This document shows positions 13,583-18,137 of a DNA stretch of 18,137 nt, in pieces. The stretch comes from an uncultured Lachnospiraceae bacterium. GTDB lineage: Bacteria > Bacillota_A > Clostridia > Lachnospirales > Lachnospiraceae. The translations under genes and the position numbers were made by a program. The stretch lies in NCBI GenBank assembly GCA_947175285.1, contig CAMWMM010000034.1, positions 1-18,137 on the forward strand, in the 5' to 3' direction. A model generated the notes under the pieces. The model saw nothing but the letters and a program-made list of their open reading frames with translations, had not been told where the DNA came from and made no database searches. Within the stretch, counting starts at the first letter, position 1, and each line of letters begins with the position of its first letter.

Positions 13583-13801
13583 TTATTTATCGCGCCAAAT
13601 AATTCTTCCTTTAGAAAGGTCATAAGGAGACAATTCCAAAGTTACTTTGTCGCCGGGCAGGATTCGGATAAAGTTCTGACGAAGCTTACCGCTTATATGC
13701 GCCAGTACGACATGCCCATTCTCTAACTCTACCTGAAACATTGTATTCGGTAACTTTTCAATTACTGTTCCTTCAATTTCAATCACATCGGCTTTTGACA
13801 T
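13583..13801 (-). CDS. infA: translation initiation factor IF-1
   Basis: A 72-residue OB-fold protein that occupies the ribosomal A site during initiation. [55 protein letters not shown] and KGRIIWRDK cover the entire family without gaps. The ATG is preceded by AGGAGGT at ideal spacing. The start lies 23 bases inside the 3' end of the KOW-protein gene in another frame, which suggests translational coupling. A gap of 78 bases containing a promoter separates it from rpmJ. Confidence 0.98.
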   Translation of the reverse strand: MSKADVIEIEGTVIEKLPNTMFQVELENGHVVLAHISGKLRQNFIRILPGDKVTLELSPYDLSKGRIIWRDK

Positions 13802-14084
13802 TTGCTACCTCCTGTTCTCTGCTCATTTGATACTGTTTCAATACTTTTCTGATTTCTATATCATCGGTTTTTCCTGCTCTTACCCGTTCAGGAAAATCTG
13901 TCTCCGGATATTTCTTAATAATCTGAATATGTTTCTTATTCTTCTTCTTTGGCTTTGCTAATGTTCTGCTTTTTCCATCAACCAGATATATATATTCGGA
14001 TTCTTCTTTAATTATGACATAAACAGCATTTTTGTCATGTCCTGCTTTAGAGCTGGCAAGCATTCCTACCATAATAATAACCAT
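13779..14084 (-). CDS. KOW-domain RNA-binding protein (L14e-like)
   Basis: A 101-residue basic protein. Residues 5-60 ([43 protein letters not shown]) match the small KOW/SH3-like proteins that Bacillota and other Clostridia encode between map and infA. Relatives are distantly similar to archaeal/eukaryotic L14e and are thought to bind ribosomal RNA. The glycine of SKAGHDK lies in the KOW turn. The C-terminal 40 residues are charged and helical-looking. It overlaps infA by 23 bases. The start could be the ATG at 14084 or the in-frame ATG at 14072; homologues start close to the VGxxxxSKAG motif, and the ribosome sites do not decide. The cellular role is not established. Confidence 0.85.
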   Translation of the reverse strand: MVIIMVGMLASSKAGHDKNAVYVIIKEESEYIYLVDGKSRTLAKPKKKNKKHIQIIKKYPETDFPERVRAGKTDDIEIRKVLKQYQMSREQEVANVKSRCD

Positions 14085-14122
14085 GCCTTTCTCTCAACCT
14101 GCAAATTTCCTGTCGCCTGCTG

Positions 14123-14878
14123 TTATTTCGGGAGTGTCAGGATTTCCGGTTCTCCATCGGTAATCAAAATCGTATTTTCATAATGTGCCGAATAAGCGTT
14201 GTCTGCTGTCACGACGGTCCACTTATCATCCAGCCAGACTACGTCTCCCGTTCCCATATTAATCATCGGTTCTACTGCCAATGTCATCCCCGGCTGCAAT
14301 CGTAAGCCTTTCCGTTTCTGCGCAAAGTTAGGGATTTGGGGATCCTCATGAAGCTTTGTTCCGATTCCGTGTCCCACCAATGCTTTTACGATTCCATAAC
14401 CGTAGGAAGTCACATAGGCATCCACTGCATTGGAAATATCATAAAGATGATTTCCAGCTTTTGCCATTTTAATCCCTTCAAAAAAACTCTGCTTCGTTAC
14501 CGTAATAAGCTTTTCCGCTTCCGGACTGATCTGTCCGACTGCGTATGTCCTTGCCGCATCCGAATGATATCCTTTATAAATCAGTCCGGCATCCAGACTG
14601 ACAATATCTCCCTCTTTTAAAATGCGGTCATCACGGGGAATCCCGTGAACAACCTCATCATTGACGGAAACACAAATAGATGCCGGATAGCCGTTATAAT
14701 TCAGAAAATTGGGAACACAGTCAAAACTTCTTATTAAATCCTCTCCCAGCCTGTCAATATCTTTCGTAGACATACCCGGATGAATTGCTTTACCAAGCTC
14801 ATCATGCACGATAGCCAGAAGTCTTCCCGCCTCTCTCATCAAGTCTATTTCCCTGGCGGATTTAATCGTAACAGCCAT
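14123..14878 (-). CDS. map: methionine aminopeptidase type I
   Basis: Removes the initiator methionine from nascent proteins with a small second residue; cytoplasmic, acting on ribosome-bound chains. The 251-residue pita-bread fold has all five metal ligands: D96 and D107 (SLDAGLIYKGYHSDAAR), H170 (VGHGIG), E203 (AVEPMIN) and E234 (HYENTIL). The substrate-site histidines H79 (VVHGIP) and H177 (KLHEDP) are also present. No N-terminal zinc-finger extension, so it is the short type Ia form. It starts 24 bases after adk. The ribosome site (GGAAAGG) is about 13 bases from the ATG, a little far, so translation could be weaker than that of its neighbours. Confidence 0.97.
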   Translation of the reverse strand: MAVTIKSAREIDLMREAGRLLAIVHDELGKAIHPGMSTKDIDRLGEDLIRSFDCVPNFLNYNGYPASICVSVNDEVVHGIPRDDRILKEGDIVSLDAGLIYKGYHSDAARTYAVGQISPEAEKLITVTKQSFFEGIKMAKAGNHLYDISNAVDAYVTSYGYGIVKALVGHGIGTKLHEDPQIPNFAQKRKGLRLQPGMTLAVEPMINMGTGDVVWLDDKWTVVTADNAYSAHYENTILITDGEPEILTLPK

Positions 14879-14902
14879 TTCAAAACCATACCTTTCCTGC
14901 TT

Positions 14903-15544
14903 TTATCCCAGAATTGCAATGATTGCATTAAATACATCCTGCATATCCATAGTTCCATCAACTGTCTTCAAAATGTTCTGTTTGGTATAAAAATCAATTA
15001 AAGGCTGTGTCTGTTTATGATATACATCAAGACGGTTTTTGACCGTTTCCTCTTTATCGTCATCACGCTGTACCAGTTCTTTTCCGCATTTGTCGCAGAT
15101 TCCCTCTTTTTTCGGCGGAATATGCTCTACATGATAAGTTGCACCGCAGGAAAGACATGCACGTCTGCCTGACATTCTCCTGATGATATTCTCGTCCGGT
15201 ACATCTACATTGATTGCATAATCAATCTTATCGCCAAGTTCCTTAATTGCCTTATCCAGAACTTCCGCTTGCGGTATTGTTCTCGGAAAACCATCCAGAA
15301 CATAACCGTTCTTACAGTCATCCTTTGCCACTCTGTCCAAAAGGATTTTAACTGTCAATTCATCAGGTACAAGAGCTCCCTGATCCATGTATTTCTTAGC
15401 TTCCATACCCAGTTCTGTGCCGTTTTTTACATTTTCACGGAAAATATCTCCCGTTGAAATATGCGGTATTTCATACTTATCAGCTATCATTTGTGCCTGA
15501 GTACCTTTTCCTGCACCGGGTGCACCTAACATAATAATTTTCAT
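14903..15544 (-). CDS. adk: adenylate kinase, zinc-LID form
   Basis: Interconverts ATP + AMP and 2 ADP in the cytoplasm. From the chosen start it has 213 residues. It shows the P-loop GAPGAGKGT (7-15), the AMP-binding TGDIFRE (31-37) and DGFPRT (84-89), and a long LID in which C130, C133, C150 and C153 form the zinc site typical of Gram-positive enzymes. The ATG at 15544 is preferred: GGGGAG lies eight bases upstream and the family begins MKII/MRII. An in-frame ATG 33 bases further up would add an atypical [11 protein letters not shown] tail that overlaps the ribosome site. It follows secY after a spacer filled by a long hairpin. Confidence 0.97.
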   Translation of the reverse strand: MKIIMLGAPGAGKGTQAQMIADKYEIPHISTGDIFRENVKNGTELGMEAKKYMDQGALVPDELTVKILLDRVAKDDCKNGYVLDGFPRTIPQAEVLDKAIKELGDKIDYAINVDVPDENIIRRMSGRRACLSCGATYHVEHIPPKKEGICDKCGKELVQRDDDKEETVKNRLDVYHKQTQPLIDFYTKQNILKTVDGTMDMQDVFNAIIAILG

Positions 15545-15575
15545 AGTCTTTTCTCCCCATTTCTTTCCATAATAC

Positions 15576-15644
15576 AACGCGAAATTTAGATAATCTTAGG
15601 CACCACACCCTCTGGTGTGATGCCTTAGAATATCTTTTCGCGTT
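15576..15644 (-). promoter_or_regulatory. 69-nt long imperfect hairpin in the secY-adk spacer
   Basis: It starts on the secY stop codon. The outer 9-bp perfect stem AACGCGAAA/TTTCGCGTT encloses AGATA/TATCT and then an arm pair of 15 positions (one mismatch, one G-T) around an AGAG tetraloop. It is followed by no U-tract, so it is not an intrinsic terminator. A processing site, mRNA-stabilising element or regulator of adk translation are possible roles. Confidence 0.55.
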
Positions 15645-16956
15645 AGTCATTTAAGAATCCTTTATAATTCCGAACTAACATCTGGGATTCAATCTGTTTT
15701 ATCGTTTCGAGAACAACACTTACAATAATGATAAGGCTTGTTCCGCCGAATGATACGCTCGCACCGAAGATTCCGTTAAAGAAATAAGGTACTACGCATA
15801 CGATAGTAAGTCCTATCGCACCGATAAAAATGATATAATTCAATATCTTTGTCAGATAATCACTTGTCGGTTTGCCCGGTCTGATTCCCGGTATAAAACC
15901 TCCCTGCCGTTTCATATTATCAGCAATCTCAAGCGGATTGAATGTAATTGAAGTATAGAAATAGGCGAAGAAAATCACCAGTATCACATATACCACCAAT
16001 CCGATTGAATAAACCGGCTGATTCGGATTACACCAGTAACTGGAATTTAATCCTCTTAAAATTTCCGCCCAAAATCCTGTTCCGCTGATATTAAATAAAG
16101 AACAGATAAAAATCGGGAGCTGCATAAGCGAAGAAGCAAAAATGACGGGGATAACGCCCGAAGTATTTACTTTTAAAGGAATACTTGTCGATTGTCCGCC
16201 GACCATCTTCCTGCCCTGCACTTTTTTTGCATACTGTACCGGAATTTTTCTGACGCCATCATTCAAAACAATGACTAAAATAACCATTCCGATGATAATT
16301 GCAAGAATGATTATAGCAGCTACAACTGCTTTTGCAATCGGTCTGTTCAAAACAAACTGCTCGAACAGTGTCGATATATCCTGCGGCATACGTGAGATAA
16401 TATTAATGGTAAGAACAATGGAAATACCGTTTCCGACACCATTTTCCGTAATTCTCTCACCAATCCACATAAGGAATGCACTACCTGCCGTCAATGCTGC
16501 AACAACTGTAATGATATTAAAAACATTATACGTTTCAAGCAGACCCTGACGACCAAAACCAATTGCCATAGCTGATGATTCAATCAAAGCAAGACCAACT
16601 GTTACATATCTTGTAATGGAAGCAATTTTCTTTCTGCCATCCTCACCGTCCCGCTGCATTTCCTCCAGCTTCGGTATTGCAATCGTAAGAAGCTGCATAA
16701 TAATGGAGGAAGTGATATACGGTGTAATATTCAATGCCAAAACAGACATATTAATAAACGAACCGCCCGTAAAAGCATCAAAGAAGTTGAATGCGTCTCC
16801 GGTCTGTGCTGCGAACCAACTTGCAAAGTAGGTTCTGTCAACACCGGGAACCGGAAGCTGTGAGCCAAAACGAATCACAACTAACATCGCAAATGTAAAC
16901 AGTATTTTCTTTCTTAACTCTTTGATTTTGAAAGCATTTTTTAGGGTTGTAAACAT
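15643..16956 (-). CDS. secY: Sec translocon channel subunit SecY
   Basis: A 437-residue ten-helix membrane channel for protein export and membrane insertion, working with SecE, SecG and SecA. The N-terminus [19 protein letters not shown] leads into helix 1 (FTMLVVIRFGSQLPVPGVD region). The cytoplasmic loops contain KIPVQYAKKVQGRKMVGGQ and, later, NMKRQGGFIPGIRPGKPT, the conserved SecA/ribosome contact loop. It ends IESQMLVRNYKGFLND. Its ATG shares one base with the rplO stop codon (TAATG), so the two genes are probably translationally coupled. Length and topology are normal. Confidence 0.97.
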   Translation of the reverse strand: MFTTLKNAFKIKELRKKILFTFAMLVVIRFGSQLPVPGVDRTYFASWFAAQTGDAFNFFDAFTGGSFINMSVLALNITPYITSSIIMQLLTIAIPKLEEMQRDGEDGRKKIASITRYVTVGLALIESSAMAIGFGRQGLLETYNVFNIITVVAALTAGSAFLMWIGERITENGVGNGISIVLTINIISRMPQDISTLFEQFVLNRPIAKAVVAAIIILAIIIGMVILVIVLNDGVRKIPVQYAKKVQGRKMVGGQSTSIPLKVNTSGVIPVIFASSLMQLPIFICSLFNISGTGFWAEILRGLNSSYWCNPNQPVYSIGLVVYVILVIFFAYFYTSITFNPLEIADNMKRQGGFIPGIRPGKPTSDYLTKILNYIIFIGAIGLTIVCVVPYFFNGIFGASVSFGGTSLIIIVSVVLETIKQIESQMLVRNYKGFLND

Positions 16957-17396
16957 TACATCACCTCTGCTGTTCCGCCAAGCGCCTCGATTTTTTCTTT
17001 TGCAGATGCACTGTATGCATTTACTTTCACATCGAGTTTCTTAGTCAATTCTCCATTTCCAAGGATTTTCACACCGTCACGAGGATTCTTGATAATTCCT
17101 TTTTCCAATAATGCCTCTACGTCAACAGTAGCGCCGTTATCAAATACCTCTAACGTATTTAAGTTAATTGCAACGATTTCCTTGGAGTTTCTGCATTTAA
17201 AGCCTCTCTTCGGAATACGTCTGTATAAGGGCATCTGACCACCTTCGAAACCGATTCTCGGTGCGCCGGAACGTGCCTTTTGACCTTTATGTCCTTTACC
17301 GGCTGTCTTGCCGTTGCCTGAACCATGTCCACGCCCTCTTCTAAAATTATCACTGTGTTTGGAACCCTCTGCGGGTCTTAAATTTGATAATTCCAT
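16956..17396 (-). CDS. rplO: 50S ribosomal protein L15
   Basis: A 146-residue late-assembly protein of the large subunit. It begins [14 protein letters not shown], followed by the glycine/lysine-rich extended tail [20 protein letters not shown] and the [13 protein letters not shown] motif. The C-terminal globular part ends [13 protein letters not shown]. Two start codons are adjacent, GTG at 17399 and ATG at 17396. AAAGGAG is seven bases from the ATG and only four from the GTG, and the family begins MELSNL, so the ATG is chosen. The stop overlaps the secY start by one base. Confidence 0.97.
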   Translation of the reverse strand: MELSNLRPAEGSKHSDNFRRGRGHGSGNGKTAGKGHKGQKARSGAPRIGFEGGQMPLYRRIPKRGFKCRNSKEIVAINLNTLEVFDNGATVDVEALLEKGIIKNPRDGVKILGNGELTKKLDVKVNAYSASAKEKIEALGGTAEVM

Positions 17397-17435
17397 CACT
17401 TTTCTCCTTTCCTAAGCCTGCCTGCTTACGGGCGC

Positions 17436-17642
17436 TTATGCTTCTTCTACCTTAACCATGTGTCTTACTCTCTGAATCTGTCCTTTAGTAGCTCCATTGT
17501 CAGGTAATTCAACTGTCTGTCCTATTTTTCTGAGTCCCATTGCTTCAATTGTTGCTTTTGCTTTCGGAACCTGACCAATAGTAGACTTCATCAATGTTAT
17601 TTTTAACTTTTTCTCTTTGTCTGTTGCTTTTTTTGCTGCCAT
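17436..17642 (-). CDS. rpmD: 50S ribosomal protein L30
   Basis: A small 68-residue large-subunit protein. LKITLMKSTIGQVPKAKATI, MGLRKIGQTVELPDN and GQIQRVRHMVKVEE cover the L30 fold. The first 12 residues, MAAKKATDKEKK, are a lysine-rich extension before the usual KIT start, making it slightly longer than the common 58-60 residues. It lies between rpsE (45-base gap) and rplO (39-base gap). The latter gap has a small TAAGC/GCTTA hairpin and the rplO ribosome site. Confidence 0.96.
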   Translation of the reverse strand: MAAKKATDKEKKLKITLMKSTIGQVPKAKATIEAMGLRKIGQTVELPDNGATKGQIQRVRHMVKVEEA

Positions 17643-17687
17643 ATTGATTCCCTGCTCCTTTCTTAGTCTTTTGCATACAATTCATGC

Positions 17688-18137
17688 TTAAGACATAACT
17701 TCTTCAACAGATTTACCGCGGTTCTTAGCCACTTCTTCAGGAGTCTTCAACTGACGAAGACCTGCGATTGTAGCAAGTACGACATTCTGCTTGTTATTAG
17801 AACCCAAAGATTTTGTACGGATATTGGAAATTCCTGCAAGTTCGCACACAATACGCGCCGGACCTCCAGCAATGATTCCGGTACCTTCCGGAGCTCTTTT
17901 TAACAGAACAGAGGCAGAGCCAAACTGTCCGATAAAATCATGTGTAATACTATGATTCGGGTCAAGCGCAACAGAAACCAGATTCTTAATTGCGTCTTCC
18001 TTTCCTTTACGGATAGCCTCTGGGATTTCAGTAGCTTTTCCTAATCCCGCACCGACATGTCCGTTGCCATCTCCAACTACTACCAATGCTGTGAAACGGA
18101 AGTTACGACCACCTTTTACAACCTTAGTAACACGCTT
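17688..18137 (-). CDS. rpsE: 30S ribosomal protein S5, N-terminus cut by the window edge
   Basis: A translation-fidelity protein at the 30S mRNA entry region. The frame is open to the right edge and reads [20 protein letters not shown], then [44 protein letters not shown], and ends GKSVEEVMS, read in overlapping parts. In total 149 residues are present; the family is usually about 165-170, so some 20 N-terminal residues and the start codon lie outside the window. The VKGGRNFRF loop is the segment where spectinomycin-resistance changes arise in other species; nothing unusual is seen in it. Confidence 0.97.
   Translation of the reverse strand, partial: KRVTKVVKGGRNFRFTALVVVGDGNGHVGAGLGKATEIPEAIRKGKEDAIKNLVSVALDPNHSITHDFIGQFGSASVLLKRAPEGTGIIAGGPARIVCELAGISNIRTKSLGSNNKQNVVLATIAGLRQLKTPEEVAKNRGKSVEEVMS

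Noticed and set aside
1..18137. tRNA, rRNA, CRISPR or transposase genes
   Set aside because: No tRNA-like cloverleaf, rRNA segment, regular spaced repeats or transposase-like translation was recognised.

Overview
This 18.1 kb window most resembles a chromosome segment from a Clostridia-class Bacillota, probably Lachnospiraceae. The grounds are the gene order of the spc/alpha ribosomal operons, a KOW-domain protein gene between map and infA, a four-cysteine adenylate kinase LID, a zinc-free S4, a long L17, strong AGGAGG-type ribosome binding sites, and moderate-to-low GC. Genus and species cannot be fixed from the sequence alone.

Right part (about 9.87-18.14 kb, minus strand): the distal spc operon running into the alpha operon. 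Reading in the transcription direction the genes are rpsE (5' end outside the window), rpmD, rplO, secY, adk, map, KOW-protein gene, infA, rpmJ, rpsM, rpsK, rpsD, rpoA and rplQ, ending at a strong Rho-independent terminator (9803-9836). Together they encode ribosomal proteins, the Sec translocon channel, adenylate kinase, methionine aminopeptidase, IF1 and the RNA polymerase alpha subunit. Several spacers are longer than needed and hold strong non-terminator hairpins: secY-adk, rpmJ-rpsM, rpsK-rpsD and rpsD-rpoA. The rpoA-rplQ spacer holds a direct repeat. An internal promoter precedes rpmJ and a weaker one may precede rpsM.

Middle part (about 1.25-9.8 kb, minus strand): an accessory galactoside-utilisation operon. 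The order is TetR-type regulator, GH2 beta-galactosidase-like enzyme, a GT-B-fold protein related to the MurG/MGDG synthase group, a GPH/MelB-type sugar:cation symporter, and a GH36 alpha-galactosidase. A promoter with a consensus TATAAT lies upstream of the TetR gene, with inverted repeats built on GGTTTCC that look like its operators. The operon ends in a terminator hairpin whose arms encode the C-termini of both the GH36 enzyme and the convergent neighbour. Likely logic: the symporter imports a galactoside and the two galactosidases trim alpha- and beta-linked galactose. The role of the glycosyltransferase-like protein in a degradative operon is unexplained and is the most interesting gene here.

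Left part (1-1270): a divergent pair. A Uma2-family putative endonuclease runs off the left edge on the minus strand. An orphan ECF transporter S component is on the plus strand, with a promoter and a short structured leader. The ECF energising genes (ecfA1/ecfA2/ecfT) that commonly follow rplQ in Bacillota are absent; the galactoside operon occupies that position.

No tRNA, rRNA, CRISPR array, insertion sequence or prophage gene was recognised.
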